From Campylobacterales bacterium (GTDB taxonomy: Bacteria > Campylobacterota > Campylobacteria > Campylobacterales > Sulfurospirillaceae), in the NCBI GenBank assembly GCA_016930915.1, contig JAFGFU010000001.1, positions 62,001-126,000 of the forward strand: a stretch of DNA of 64,000 nt, in the 5' to 3' direction. The notes below the pieces were generated by a model. That model made no database searches and was not told where the DNA came from. It saw only the letters and a program-made list of their open reading frames with translations. Both the position numbers and the translations under genes were made by a program. This document shows positions 10,203-20,874 of this stretch, piece after piece. How positions within the stretch are numbered: the first letter of the stretch is position 1; each line of letters begins with the position of its first letter.

Positions 10203-10768
10203 TGCAAGGATTGGAAAAGTTTAATAAGCTCGTTGAGGCATTTGAAACACTCCCGACAGTGGGTCGAAAATCAGCCCTTCGTTTTGCGTATCATTTGGTT
10301 TTAAACGATACCTTTTCTGCCATGAAACTCTCTAATGCCATCGAAAGTGCTGTGAAAAATATCCGAAAATGTGAGCGTTGTGGTGCACTCAGTGAACATG
10401 AAATTTGCGATATTTGTTTGGATGAAAGACGAGATGGCAGAAAATTATGTGTGGTGGAAAGTGCAAAAGATATTTTTATTTTAGAAGAGCATAAACTTTT
10501 TGATGGTAAATATTTTGTGCTTTCAAATTTAGATGAATCAACCATCGAACAACTTGAAGTGCTTGTCAAAGAGGGGATTCAAGAGATTATTTTTGCACTC
10601 ACTCCTTCTTTAGCGAGTGATGCATTGATTTTATATATTGAAGATAAATTAAAATCGTACACTCTCCATTTTACGAAAATTGCACAAGGGGTACCTACGG
10701 GGGTACATCTTGAAAATGTCGATATGCTCTCACTTTCAAAAGCGCTTGAATCACGGACAAAGACGTAA
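10199..10768 (+). CDS. recR: Recombination protein RecR
   Basis: LEKFNKLVEAFETLPTVGRKSALRFAYHL, CxxCG..CDIC zinc finger, LCVVESAKDIFILE Toprim start. Exact start among 10193-10202 is uncertain. Confidence 0.88.
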   Translation: MMQGLEKFNKLVEAFETLPTVGRKSALRFAYHLVLNDTFSAMKLSNAIESAVKNIRKCERCGALSEHEICDICLDERRDGRKLCVVESAKDIFILEEHKLFDGKYFVLSNLDESTIEQLEVLVKEGIQEIIFALTPSLASDALILYIEDKLKSYTLHFTKIAQGVPTGVHLENVDMLSLSKALESRTKT

Positions 10769-10802
10769 AATTATTGCTTTTTGCAGATATATTCTAAGGA
10801 AA

Positions 10803-10830
10803 AAGAGAGCTTTACATGTAAAGCTCTCTT
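10803..10830. terminator. 28-bp perfect palindrome between convergent recR and acyl-CoA ligase; terminator-like, with TTTACATGTAAA at its centre
   Basis: AAGAGAGCTTTACATGTAAAGCTCTCTT reads identically on both strands. Confidence 0.6.
10811..10822. repeat. TTTACATGTAAA palindrome (exact), intergenic, core of a 28-bp palindrome
   Basis: Exact 12-mer. Confidence 0.95.
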
Positions 10831-12472
10831 AGCAAGACGTATATTTTTTGCGTAAAGCTTTTTTATCAATTTTCCCTACACTTGTTTTATCAATATCCTC
10901 AACAAATATAATTTTTAACAGCATACTTTCTCTTGCCATAATTCCTTTTTTAATAAACTCTTTGGCGTGTAAGAGTAACTCTTTTTCACTACTTGGTTTT
11001 TGTGGATCAAGAACAACTAAAGCAAGAGGACGTTCTCCCCATTTTTCATCTTCAATTCCAATCACCGCTACTTCTTTGACACTGGTATGTTGGTGAAGAA
11101 TATCTTCAAGTTCCAATGAAGAGACCCATTCTCCACCTACTTTGATAATATCTTTTACTCTATCGGTAATTTTAACGTAGCCTTTTGCGTCAATGTGCGC
11201 AACATCCCCCGTGTGCAAATAGCCTCCAGCCCATAAGAATTCTGAATTTTTTTGGTCTTTGAAGTAGCCTCCTGTAAGCCATGGTGCACGCACGACAATT
11301 TCTCCCGTACTTTTCCCATCGTGCGGAAGTGGTTGCATCTGCTCATCAACGACATGCATTTCAACCAGTCCCATGGCGCGACCTGTTTTAATACGAATTT
11401 CACTTTGTGCCTCATCATCAAGCTCTAGCATAGTGGGTGTGAGTTGTGCAAGACTTAAGATAGGGCAGGTTTCACTCATACCGTATCCTGTGAACATATC
11501 AATCCCTCTTTTAAGGGCTTCTTGACACATAGCTTTAGGTAAAGCGGCTCCTCCAATGATGACTTTCCAACCACGAAGATTAACCTCATTAATTTTAGAA
11601 GAGTTAAAGAGCATATGCATAATCGTAGGAACACAATGCGAAAAGGTTACATGCTCTTTATCGATTAATTCTAAAAGTAAATCTGGGATATATCGTCCGG
11701 GGTAAACCTGTTTGACGCCTAGCATTGTTGCAACGTAAGGCAGTCCCCATGCATGGACATGAAACATTGGCGTGATGGGCATATAGACATCATTTTGGTG
11801 AAAACTGCCTTGCTGTGGAGCGCTTCCTAGTGTAGCGAGTACCCCTAATGTATGTAAAACCAGTTGTCGATGGGTAAAGTAAACCCCTTTGGGAAGGCCT
11901 GTGGTTCCTGTTGTGTAAAATGTTGTTGCCCGTGTGTTTTCATCAAAATCAGGAAAGTCGAAAAATGTGGGTTGTTGTGCGAGTAAATTTTCGTATTCAC
12001 CTTTTACATGTAAAGATGTTTGGGGTAAGGTTTCATCATCACTTAAAAGGATAAATCCCTCAATATCGAGTCTTCCTTTGATCTGCTCCAAAAGGGGTAT
12101 AAAATCAGTATGGGCTAGGATGAAGTTATCTTCTGCATGGTCAATGGTATAGAGAATTTGCTCTGGAGCGAGTCGAATGTTAATCGTGTGTAAAACAGCA
12201 CCTATCATAGGGATGGCAAAGTAGCATTCCAAATAACGGTGTGAATCATAATCCATAACAGCCACCGTATCGCCTCTTTTAATCCCCATAGCGCTAAGCA
12301 TATGTGCTAGTTGATGCACACGTTTTTTAAAACTTTCATATGAAAAACGTTTTTCTAAACGGTAAACAATCTCTTGATGAGGTTCGTAAGCGATAGGTGC
12401 GTTGAAAATATTTTTAATCAATAATTGATAATCATGAGCGCAAGGATTTTGCAATGTGTGTTCTAATTGCAT
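10829..12472 (-). CDS. Long-chain fatty acid--CoA ligase / AMP-dependent synthetase
   Basis: TTFYTTGTTGLPKGVYFTHRQ AMP-binding motif; GYLHTGDVAHIDAKGYVKITDRVKDIIKVGGEWVSSLELE. Confidence 0.88.
   Translation of the reverse strand: MQLEHTLQNPCAHDYQLLIKNIFNAPIAYEPHQEIVYRLEKRFSYESFKKRVHQLAHMLSAMGIKRGDTVAVMDYDSHRYLECYFAIPMIGAVLHTINIRLAPEQILYTIDHAEDNFILAHTDFIPLLEQIKGRLDIEGFILLSDDETLPQTSLHVKGEYENLLAQQPTFFDFPDFDENTRATTFYTTGTTGLPKGVYFTHRQLVLHTLGVLATLGSAPQQGSFHQNDVYMPITPMFHVHAWGLPYVATMLGVKQVYPGRYIPDLLLELIDKEHVTFSHCVPTIMHMLFNSSKINEVNLRGWKVIIGGAALPKAMCQEALKRGIDMFTGYGMSETCPILSLAQLTPTMLELDDEAQSEIRIKTGRAMGLVEMHVVDEQMQPLPHDGKSTGEIVVRAPWLTGGYFKDQKNSEFLWAGGYLHTGDVAHIDAKGYVKITDRVKDIIKVGGEWVSSLELEDILHQHTSVKEVAVIGIEDEKWGERPLALVVLDPQKPSSEKELLLHAKEFIKKGIMARESMLLKIIFVEDIDKTSVGKIDKKALRKKYTSC
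12003..12014. repeat. TTTACATGTAAA palindrome (exact), in acyl-CoA ligase gene (LHVK)
   Basis: Exact 12-mer. Confidence 0.95.
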
Positions 12473-12491
12473 TAATACTCCTTTTTAAGGG

Positions 12492-13283
12492 TTAAAGGTC
12501 AAAGACAGGACGCATAAGTGATTCGATGGTTTTTAAATCATAATGATTTGAAAAGAAAAGGTTAAAGGCAAGTACACCTTGATACAAAAGCATCTCTTTC
12601 CCATCTTTACATGTAAGATGATAGGCTTGTGCCAATTTCAAAAAAGGGGTAGGTTTGTTGTAGATAACATCAAAAGCGTATTTAGCATTTTGAAAAATAT
12701 TTTTTAAAAGGGCTGTATCGCAAGGGTACTCTTCATCTTTAAGCCCCGCAGATGTGGTGTTAATAATAAGGTCATATTTGCCCTCTTCAAACGTTTCCCA
12801 TGTTTTACATGTAAACCCTTGTGTTTCAAAAAAAGCAAGCCTTGAGGCAGAGCGATTAAGAATTGTTACATCTATGGCATACTCTTTTAAAATAGTAGCA
12901 ATGGCTTTGGCTGTTCCACCTGCCCCTAAAATAAGGGCATTTCGAATATAGCCAAAACTTTGAATCGCTTCATAAAAACCTTCAGCATCCGTGTTGTAGC
13001 CAATGATACGATTTCCTTCACGTACTAAGGTATTGACCGCTCCAATTTTTTGTGCAATACCTCGTACTTCGTCGCATTGGGCAAACGCACTCTCTTTATG
13101 TGGAACAGTGACATTTGCACCTTCGAGTTGTAAGGTTCTAAATGTTTGCATCAGCGTTTCAGCATGCATTATAGGTGTTCTAATATAGCAACCATCAAGT
13201 TTGAGAGCATTGATAACGCTATTGTGAAGGCGAGGGGAGATGGAATGTGCTACGGGATAACCAAAAATACTAAAGAGTAACAT
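12492..13283 (-). CDS. aroE: Shikimate dehydrogenase
   Basis: FGYPVAHSISPRLHNSVI; GANVTVPHKESAF; ALILGAGGTAKAIATIL. Confidence 0.93.
   Translation of the reverse strand: MLLFSIFGYPVAHSISPRLHNSVINALKLDGCYIRTPIMHAETLMQTFRTLQLEGANVTVPHKESAFAQCDEVRGIAQKIGAVNTLVREGNRIIGYNTDAEGFYEAIQSFGYIRNALILGAGGTAKAIATILKEYAIDVTILNRSASRLAFFETQGFTCKTWETFEEGKYDLIINTTSAGLKDEEYPCDTALLKNIFQNAKYAFDVIYNKPTPFLKLAQAYHLTCKDGKEMLLYQGVLAFNLFFSNHYDLKTIESLMRPVFDL
12804..12815. repeat. TTTACATGTAAA palindrome (exact), in aroE (FTCK)
   Basis: Exact; a second copy with one mismatch, TTTACATGTAAG, lies at 12606-12617 in the same gene. Confidence 0.95.
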
Positions 13284-13289
13284 AGTATT

Positions 13290-14702
13290 TTATTCTCTTA
13301 AATCATCTAAAGAGCTCGTCATGGCTCCTAATTTGTTGGTAACTTCAAGGTATTCAAGCTCTGGTTTACTGTCTGCTACAATGCCAGCTCCTGCTTGAAA
13401 GATAATTTTTTCATGATCTAAATAAGCCGTTCGAATCATAATACAGCTGTCCATATTGCCATCAAATCCAAAATAACCAGCCGCACCACTGTAAAAGCTA
13501 CGTTTAGTGCCTTCGAAATCACTGATGAGTTCCATGGCCCGAATTTTAGGCGTGCCTGTCATGGTTCCAGCTGTAAAAGTTGCCGCAAAAAGGTCAAACA
13601 TATCGTATTTAGTATCAAGAGTTGCTTCAATATCACTCACCATATGCATCACATGTGAATAGCGTTCCACGCGCATCATCTCTTTAACTTTGACACTTCC
13701 CACTTTTGCAACACGTCCTAAATCATTACGACCCAAATCAATGAGCATTAAATGCTCTGCACGCTCTTTTTCATCACTCAGCATTTCAGCTTCGTATGCT
13801 ATATCTTTTTCATACGTTGAGCCACGTTTACGTGTTCCAGCAATAGGACGTAGTAAAATATGCCCTTCCTTAAGCCCGACCATAACCTCAGGAGAGCTAC
13901 CAATGATAGCAAACTCAGGATACGAGAGATAAAACATATAAGGAGAAGGGTTCTTTTGACGTAAAATGCGGTAAAAACTTAAACGATCAATATGAGCATA
14001 TTGGGTAAAACGGTTAGACATTAAAATCTGAAAGACATCGCCACTTCGAATCATCTCTTTTGATTTTTCTACCATAGTGAAAAATTGCTCTTTTGAAAAG
14101 GTGAAGCTACCTTTTGTTTTATCGACCTGTGCTGTTTGAATAGGAATATGCACATGAGGTTCTTTGAGCATTTTCTCAATAGCATCGAGTTGAAGCGCAA
14201 TTTCTGGCACAAAAGTTGTCAATATTAATGTATTGGATTTATGTGAAAATGTACAAACAAGTTTAGGACGCATAAGATCAATTTCTGGAATTAGCAATTC
14301 ATCTTTTAGATGATCCATATGCGATTTTAAACGAGGTTCAAAGATTTTAACAGCATCGTATCCAATGTAGCCAATAAAACCATCAATAAATCCAACGCCT
14401 AACTCTTTAGCATAGTTTTGGTAGCGTACTTTATCTGTTTTTGAATAACGTTCTTTAAGAAAGGTAAAAGGGTTAGAGCCCAAATCATGAGAAAGCCCTG
14501 TTTCATCAATATGAACGCTGTACCCTTTTTGGTGAATAACACGCTCTTGTGCTCCAATAAAGAGAAAACTGAAGTTGCCATCATTATTGTTGATGGCACT
14601 TTCAAATAAAAAAGAGAGTTCTCCCTCAAAATAACGCTGCAGTTTTGCAAAAATGGTAATAGGCGTTAACTGGTCGAACAAAATTTTACGAGAGTTTAGC
14701 AC
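13290..14702 (-). CDS. trpE: Anthranilate synthase component I
   Basis: PSPYMFYLSYPEFAIIGSSPEVMVGL, RPIAGTRKRG, FTAGTMTGTPKIRAMELI. Confidence 0.88.
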   Translation of the reverse strand: MLNSRKILFDQLTPITIFAKLQRYFEGELSFLFESAINNNDGNFSFLFIGAQERVIHQKGYSVHIDETGLSHDLGSNPFTFLKERYSKTDKVRYQNYAKELGVGFIDGFIGYIGYDAVKIFEPRLKSHMDHLKDELLIPEIDLMRPKLVCTFSHKSNTLILTTFVPEIALQLDAIEKMLKEPHVHIPIQTAQVDKTKGSFTFSKEQFFTMVEKSKEMIRSGDVFQILMSNRFTQYAHIDRLSFYRILRQKNPSPYMFYLSYPEFAIIGSSPEVMVGLKEGHILLRPIAGTRKRGSTYEKDIAYEAEMLSDEKERAEHLMLIDLGRNDLGRVAKVGSVKVKEMMRVERYSHVMHMVSDIEATLDTKYDMFDLFAATFTAGTMTGTPKIRAMELISDFEGTKRSFYSGAAGYFGFDGNMDSCIMIRTAYLDHEKIIFQAGAGIVADSKPELEYLEVTNKLGAMTSSLDDLRE

Positions 14703-14703
14703 C

Positions 14704-15459
14704 TTACTTCACCCTATAAATAAAGGCATTTTTATTAACATTTGCACGAATCTGACTTAAAGCACTTTCAGCTTCAGCAGAATTTGCATAAGGGCCAATT
14801 AAAAGTTTAACGACTTTATTGCCATTGACAACGGTTGTATAAGGTTTACACTCAAAACCTTTGGCTTTAATATCAGCAAGCTGTTTTGCGCTTGGTGCTG
14901 TCGCTACGGCTCCAATTTGTACGTACGTACCAGGTACGACGGTAAGGCTTCCTTTAGAAGGCACTGTACTTGGTGTTTCAACTTCAGTACTTCGAAGCAT
15001 TTGTTGAGGTTTTGTAGCCTCTTTTGTTTTTGCAGGTGTTGAAACGGGTGTCTCTTTTGTGCTTGTAGGCTGAGTCACAGGGGTTTCAGTTGCAGCACTT
15101 TTTGTCTCTTCTTGCTTTTGGGCTTCTTTTTCTTTGAGAGTTTTAATCATATCTTCAAAACTCTCTTTTTTAGGATTCTCTTCAATAATAGGAACCTGTT
15201 TAAAGAGTTGATCATCTTTTGGTATTTGCGTTTCTTGCGTTGGTTCTGGTGGTAAAATTAATTTAGATGTTTCTTTATTTTGGTCATTGTTAGCAACTTT
15301 CATGCTAGCAAGGGCTACTAAAAAAACTAAAATCAAAAAAGCCACTAAAATCAAGATACGTTTGATCTTAAGGGTTTTATTATCCCCTTTTTCTAAAACA
15401 ATATCACTAAGTTCATTTCTATTTTCCATCGTTTCTCCTTTGGAGTGATAATAATACAA
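14704..15459 (-). CDS. SPOR domain-containing membrane protein
   Basis: Single TM, low-complexity linker, C-terminal YVQIGAVATAPSAKQLADIKAKGFE...VKLLIGPYANSAEAESALSQI. Confidence 0.8.
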   Translation of the reverse strand: MYYYHSKGETMENRNELSDIVLEKGDNKTLKIKRILILVAFLILVFLVALASMKVANNDQNKETSKLILPPEPTQETQIPKDDQLFKQVPIIEENPKKESFEDMIKTLKEKEAQKQEETKSAATETPVTQPTSTKETPVSTPAKTKEATKPQQMLRSTEVETPSTVPSKGSLTVVPGTYVQIGAVATAPSAKQLADIKAKGFECKPYTTVVNGNKVVKLLIGPYANSAEAESALSQIRANVNKNAFIYRVK

Positions 15460-15482
15460 AAGGTATTGAATTCAAAACATAC

Positions 15483-16025
15483 TTACATATGTTTAGACCA
15501 AGAAGCGCCTCTCTCTTTTTGGTATAAATCATAAGGGAGTGCTAAAATATTAAACTCTTTTGGAAGTTCTTGTGTTGGGAACATCCTCCACTCTCGTGGA
15601 AGCTTTTGCGAAAGCTTTGCTGAGAGCATTTTAGCAATTTGACACCCCTCTTGTAACGTGGTGTGTCCTTTATGAACATACAAATGCAAGTGACCTTCTG
15701 TTTTACTTTTAAAGGCTGTAAAATTGATAAACCCTTCTTCCCTAAGCAAAAGCTGTGCCCTATGCCAAAATCGCTCCGTATTTCTTCCATTATAGTCAAA
15801 CACAATGTTTTCAACTTTATCAAAACGGTTAATCAGCGAGTGAGCAACGGTAATCTTACCTTCAAGATGATCTTTAATGATACTATTGTTCAAAGGCTGA
15901 TCAATACGTTCATACTTATCGAAAAAGACTCTCCCTCCAAAATCAATTTTTTGGACAATATTATCCCGTTTAATCCAATAATGATCCGTAATCATTTTGA
16001 TAAGAGAGACGTCTATAGTGTACAT
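15483..16025 (-). CDS. Conserved protein of unknown function (possible DUF1882-type)
   Basis: Full-length ORF inside the trpE-SPOR-glyA run; DUF assignment from memory only. Confidence 0.55.
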   Translation of the reverse strand: MYTIDVSLIKMITDHYWIKRDNIVQKIDFGGRVFFDKYERIDQPLNNSIIKDHLEGKITVAHSLINRFDKVENIVFDYNGRNTERFWHRAQLLLREEGFINFTAFKSKTEGHLHLYVHKGHTTLQEGCQIAKMLSAKLSQKLPREWRMFPTQELPKEFNILALPYDLYQKERGASWSKHM

Positions 16026-16033
16026 TCTACCCC

Positions 16034-17281
16034 TTAATAGGTTGGTCTATCATAAATAATGAAGTTGCTCGCCAATGCTTTCATTTCTTCTTTGATCTTT
16101 ACATGTAAAGATTCATCGTTGATATTATCAAGGACATCAGCAATTTTATTTGCAATAATTTCGAACTCTTTTTCTTTCATACCACGAGCGGTAAGAGCAG
16201 GCGCACCAATTCTTACACCACTGGTAACAAATGGGCTTCTCGTTTCTCCAGGAACAGTATTCTTATTGACCGTAATACCTGCGCGACCAAGTGCTGCATC
16301 GGCATCTTTACCACTAAATTCTTTATTAAGAAAAGAGACAAGTACCATATGATTATCGGTACCACCACTGACAATATCATATCCACGATGAATCAGTACA
16401 TCAGCTAAAACTTTTGCATTTGCTCGTACTTGTTTAGCATAGATTTTCCACTCAGGTTTTAAGTTTTCGGCAAAACCAACTGCTTTTGCAGCAATAACAT
16501 GAACCAATGGACCACCTTGAATGCCTGGAAAAATAGCACTATTAACTTTTTTAGCAATCTCTTCATCGTTGGTTAAAATAATACCACCACGAGGCCCACG
16601 AAGGGTTTTATGTGTGGTTGATGTCACAACATGGCAATGTGGAAAAGGACTTGGATGTTCACCACCAGCCACTAAACCAGCAATATGTGCGATATCCGCA
16701 AAAAGGTAAGCGCCTACTTCATCCGCAATTTCCCTAAATTTTGCAAAATCAAGTTCTCTTGCATAAGCACTTGCTCCACATACAATCATTTTAGGTTTGA
16801 CAATATGGGCAATTTCTCTTACTTTATCGTAGTTAATGCGACCATCAAGTTCAACACCATAGAAAAAGCTTGAGTAAGTTTTTCCCGAACTGCTCACTTT
16901 TGAACCGTGGGTTAAGTGACCGCCGTGGCTTAAGTCCATTCCTAGGATTTTATCGTAAGGATTAAGCAGTGCTTGGTAAACACCTTGGTTGGCTTGACTT
17001 CCTGAATTAGGTTGTACATTGGCGTAGGTGCAGCCAAAGAGTTGGCACACTCTATCGATTGCGAGTTGTTCAACGGCATCAGCAAATTCACATCCACCGT
17101 AGTAGCGTTTACCAGGGTATCCTTCGGCGTATTTATTGGTGAAGACACTTCCCATTGCTTCCATGACAGCAGGATAAGTGAAGTTTTCACTTGCAATCAT
17201 CTCAAGGTGATCGCATTGACGCTCCAACTCTTTAAGCGTTAATTCATAAACAACAGGGTCAACAGTTTTTAAAATACTCAT
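16034..17281 (-). CDS. glyA: Serine hydroxymethyltransferase
   Basis: [56 protein letters not shown]. Confidence 0.97.
   Translation of the reverse strand: MSILKTVDPVVYELTLKELERQCDHLEMIASENFTYPAVMEAMGSVFTNKYAEGYPGKRYYGGCEFADAVEQLAIDRVCQLFGCTYANVQPNSGSQANQGVYQALLNPYDKILGMDLSHGGHLTHGSKVSSSGKTYSSFFYGVELDGRINYDKVREIAHIVKPKMIVCGASAYARELDFAKFREIADEVGAYLFADIAHIAGLVAGGEHPSPFPHCHVVTSTTHKTLRGPRGGIILTNDEEIAKKVNSAIFPGIQGGPLVHVIAAKAVGFAENLKPEWKIYAKQVRANAKVLADVLIHRGYDIVSGGTDNHMVLVSFLNKEFSGKDADAALGRAGITVNKNTVPGETRSPFVTSGVRIGAPALTARGMKEKEFEIIANKIADVLDNINDESLHVKIKEEMKALASNFIIYDRPTY
16098..16109. repeat. TTTACATGTAAA palindrome (exact), in glyA (LHVK)
   Basis: Exact; 18-bp palindrome ATCTTTACATGTAAAGAT. Confidence 0.95.
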
Positions 17282-17284
17282 TTT

Positions 17285-18805
17285 TTATTCCTCATCTTTT
17301 TGTGCTAGTTCATCCGCATCATTGAGCGGTTTCATGGCTGGAAACAAAATTACATCTTTAATGGATGCTTCATTGGTTAATAACATCGTAAGACGATCAA
17401 TGCCCATTCCTTGTCCAGCCGTTGGAGGCAAGCCATAGCCAAGTGCGTGAACATAGTCTTCATCCATCTCATGTGCTTCGTCATCACCCGCATTCTTCGC
17501 TTGGAGTTGTTTCGCAAATCGCTCATATTGGTCAATCGGATCATTAAGCTCATTAAATCCATTGGCAATTTCTCGCCCTGCAATAAAGAGCTCAAAACGC
17601 TCTGCAATATTAGGATTACTTTCACTTCTACGTGCAAGTGGGCTAATTTCAATGGGATAGTCAATAATAAATGTTGGATCAATCAACTTTTCTTCTACAA
17701 AAAGATCAAACAGTTCTTCATAGAGTTTGCCAAGACTTAAATTGCTTTCAACACTAAAACCTTTACCTTGAATGTAGGTAATAATTTTTTGGCAATCATC
17801 CAAAATTTCATCAGGCACACCACCGATTTCAGCAAGAGCTTCTCTAAAAGCAATCTTACGAAAGGGCTTGGAAAAGTCAATTTCAATCTCTCCGTAAGGA
17901 AGTTTACGTGGAAGTTTGAGCTTTTTAAGAAGTACATCAAACATCTCTTCTGTTAAATGCATTAAGTCATGATAATTATGATAAGCCCAGTAAAATTCAA
18001 TCATGGTAAATTCAGGATTATGGGTTTGATCCATACCTTCATTTCTAAAGTTACGGTTAATTTCAAAAACAGCTTCAAAACCACCTACAACGAGACGCTT
18101 AAGATACAATTCTGGTGCAATTCTAAGATAACGATCAACACCCAAAGCATTGTGATGGGTTACAAAAGGTTTCGCATTTGCCCCACCTGCAATAGGATGC
18201 ATCATAGGAGTTTCAACTTCCAAAAAGTCTCTCTCTTCAAAGAAGTGACGAATTTCACTCACAATACGGCTACGAATTTTAAATGTTTTTCGCACATCAC
18301 TGTTCATAATCATATCAAGGTAACGTTTACGGTATCTTAGCTCTTTGTCTTGAAGTCCATGAAATTTCTCAGGAAGAGGCGTAATAGACTTTGTGGCGAT
18401 TTCTAATATCTTTACATGTAAAGATAATTCACCTGTTTTGGTGACAAAAGGAAAGCCTGAAACACTGATAATGTCACCGACTTCAATGAGCTTTTTCGCT
18501 TCATCAAACCATGCCTCTCCAATAGATTCACGGCTAAAATAAATTTGTAAAATCCCATGTTCATCTTCTATCTTGGCAAAGGCTGCTTTACCCATATGAC
18601 GCAAAAATTTAATGCGTCCAACGATGGTGTTGTTTTTATTTTCATCGCGTTTGAGTTCACTCTCAATCACGTATTCGTAACACTCTAAAAACTCTTTGGT
18701 GCTCGTATCTTTGATAATGTTATGTCGATAAGGATTGTGTCCTAGTGCTTGAAGGGCTTTACCTTTTTCAATTCTTTGTTGCTGGTATTGGTCTTGAAAT
18801 ATCAA
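17285..18805 (-). CDS. lysS: Lysine--tRNA ligase
   Basis: [50 protein letters not shown]. Confidence 0.97.
   Translation of the reverse strand: MIFQDQYQQQRIEKGKALQALGHNPYRHNIIKDTSTKEFLECYEYVIESELKRDENKNNTIVGRIKFLRHMGKAAFAKIEDEHGILQIYFSRESIGEAWFDEAKKLIEVGDIISVSGFPFVTKTGELSLHVKILEIATKSITPLPEKFHGLQDKELRYRKRYLDMIMNSDVRKTFKIRSRIVSEIRHFFEERDFLEVETPMMHPIAGGANAKPFVTHHNALGVDRYLRIAPELYLKRLVVGGFEAVFEINRNFRNEGMDQTHNPEFTMIEFYWAYHNYHDLMHLTEEMFDVLLKKLKLPRKLPYGEIEIDFSKPFRKIAFREALAEIGGVPDEILDDCQKIITYIQGKGFSVESNLSLGKLYEELFDLFVEEKLIDPTFIIDYPIEISPLARRSESNPNIAERFELFIAGREIANGFNELNDPIDQYERFAKQLQAKNAGDDEAHEMDEDYVHALGYGLPPTAGQGMGIDRLTMLLTNEASIKDVILFPAMKPLNDADELAQKDEE
18411..18422. repeat. TTTACATGTAAA palindrome (exact), in lysS (LHVK)
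   Basis: Exact; 20-bp palindrome TATCTTTACATGTAAAGATA. Confidence 0.95.
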
Positions 18806-18822
18806 AATAGTATCCTCTTTCC

Positions 18823-19293
18823 TTAATGGTTGTTATTGGCCTTTGCACATTTTTCACACAAGCCACGTAATTGCATTAAATGACTGGTGATATGAAAATT
18901 ATGTACTTTGGCAATATCTAGTTGTAATTGTTCAATTTTCTCATTTTGAAATTCAATGATAAGCCCACAACTTTTACAAATCATATGATCATGATGTGGC
19001 TTATTTGCTAGTTCAAACTTTTTCCCTGCAACCCCAAAAGAGATTGATGTGACCATATGTGACTCTTCAAGAAGATTGAGCGTACGATAAACGGTTGCAA
19101 TGCCAATATTAAGCTCAGGATATTTTGTTTTAAGATAAATATAAAGGTCCTCAGGCGTAAAGTGCTCATTTTGTTCATAGAGTGTTTTTAAAATGACTTC
19201 ACGTTGCTTTGTGAATTTCAGTTTATTGGTCTTTAGTAATTCTTTAAAAGTTGAAAGCAAAGATGTGTATTCAGTATTTTCAAATGCGTTCAT
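18823..19293 (-). CDS. fur: Fur family transcriptional regulator
   Basis: [45 protein letters not shown]-terminal CEKC. Confidence 0.88.
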   Translation of the reverse strand: MNAFENTEYTSLLSTFKELLKTNKLKFTKQREVILKTLYEQNEHFTPEDLYIYLKTKYPELNIGIATVYRTLNLLEESHMVTSISFGVAGKKFELANKPHHDHMICKSCGLIIEFQNEKIEQLQLDIAKVHNFHITSHLMQLRGLCEKCAKANNNH

Positions 19294-19308
19294 AATGGTT
19301 GCCCCTTC

Positions 19309-19842
19309 TTAAGGATTTTTTGTCTCTTTGGCTTGAATGCTCTCAAGCATCGTATTAGGATCAAGTTTTACAATGGCATGACCTGTCTCTAAAAAGAGAG
19401 GGAACATCATACTATTAGCTACATAAGGCTCAAGACGAGATTTTACAAATTCGATATTATTTAAAGCAACAGCTAAGACAGAAAAGACCAAAAATATTTT
19501 CATGCTTCCTACTACAAATCCAGCCAACTTGTCAATACTACCAAGCCCACTTAGGCTAATAATATGAGAAACAAGGTAGCCTAAGAAAAGTGAGCTGACC
19601 CAAAAAAGAATCAAGACAGCAATAAAACCAAAAAGATAGAGAGACGCTTGATTAGCAAAGGAAAATAGATTGGCATTAATAAGTTCGCCTGCCTCCGCTG
19701 CATAACGGGATGCGAAAAAAACACCACCAATAATACCTAAAAGACCAAATACTTCTTTTACAAAGCCATTAATAATGCCTTTAATGCCTAAAATAAGAAC
19801 TAACGCTAGAGAAATAAGATCGAACATAGAAATATTTGTCAT
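19309..19842 (-). CDS. CvpA family membrane protein
   Basis: Four TM segments; LGIKGIINGFVKEVFGLLGIIGGVFFASRYA. Confidence 0.8.
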   Translation of the reverse strand: MTNISMFDLISLALVLILGIKGIINGFVKEVFGLLGIIGGVFFASRYAAEAGELINANLFSFANQASLYLFGFIAVLILFWVSSLFLGYLVSHIISLSGLGSIDKLAGFVVGSMKIFLVFSVLAVALNNIEFVKSRLEPYVANSMMFPLFLETGHAIVKLDPNTMLESIQAKETKNP

Positions 19843-20789
19843 TAAAATGCACTCCTAAAACAATTTTTTCCACTCTTTTTTGCCTCATAAAGTGCTTTAT
19901 CGGCTTTTTCTAAAATCTCATCCGCACTCATATTCTGTTTATGCGAACAAATACCAGCACTGAGTGTTAAGTGAATATCATGATTTTTGTAAAGTAGTTT
20001 ACTATCACTGGTCTCTTTTAAAATACGTTCAATAATTTTATGGGCTTCTTCACGGGATGTTCGATTAAGAATAACAACAAATTCTTCACCACCATAACGA
20101 TAAATACGTGTTCCGTGTCTGAGTGAATTTTGAATAAGTTTTGATAAAAAGATAAGTGTTTTATCGCCTGCAATGTGTCCAAAAGAGTCATTAATGTGTT
20201 TAAAATCATCTGCGTCAAACATAACAAGATGCATATCTATGTCTTTTTCGTTTCCAAAACTAAGGACTTCTTCTAAATCTTTAACTAAGACTCTTCGATT
20301 ATGTGCTTTTGTAAGAGGATCAATATTAGACTCGCGCTCCAATCGTTCAACTTCCAATTTCAGTTTGCCAATAGTCTCATCTGCTGCTTGGAGTTCTTGA
20401 AAAATTTTGTTCTGAAAAAGATCAAAAGCGTGAAGAATATCATTGGTGTCAATACGGGTGTAGTCTTTTTTTATTGCATCAATGTTAATGGCTGTTTCGT
20501 CTGAAATGAATTTAAGATTATCATTTGTTTTAACAAACTCTTCTAGCCCTTTTTTGACGAGACCAAAGCATGATTCACTGATCATTTCTTCTTGTGATGC
20601 ATTGGAAAATAAGTAGCTGTGTTTTTTTGAAAGGTCTAGTATTTCACTATTACCCGTTTGTTCAAGGATTTCTATAAACATATCATGATAATACTTAGGA
20701 TAAGGAGGAATATCTAGTACACGTAGTTTATTAAAAGTCTCTTCCGCAATGGTAAAAACAAGTTTTGATATGTGATTGCTTTGATTCAT
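19842..20789 (-). CDS. Diguanylate cyclase (GGDEF)
   Basis: DPLTKAHNRRVL; DADDFKHINDSFGHIAGD; YRYGGEEFVVIL. Confidence 0.9.
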   Translation of the reverse strand: MNQSNHISKLVFTIAEETFNKLRVLDIPPYPKYYHDMFIEILEQTGNSEILDLSKKHSYLFSNASQEEMISESCFGLVKKGLEEFVKTNDNLKFISDETAINIDAIKKDYTRIDTNDILHAFDLFQNKIFQELQAADETIGKLKLEVERLERESNIDPLTKAHNRRVLVKDLEEVLSFGNEKDIDMHLVMFDADDFKHINDSFGHIAGDKTLIFLSKLIQNSLRHGTRIYRYGGEEFVVILNRTSREEAHKIIERILKETSDSKLLYKNHDIHLTLSAGICSHKQNMSADEILEKADKALYEAKKSGKNCFRSAF

Positions 20790-20874
20790 AGTGACCTATT
20801 GTGAATTAATTTTTGCTTGATTATAGCTTGAATAAGCTGTAATCTTTGTAAAATGTTCTTGCCAACCTTTTGTG

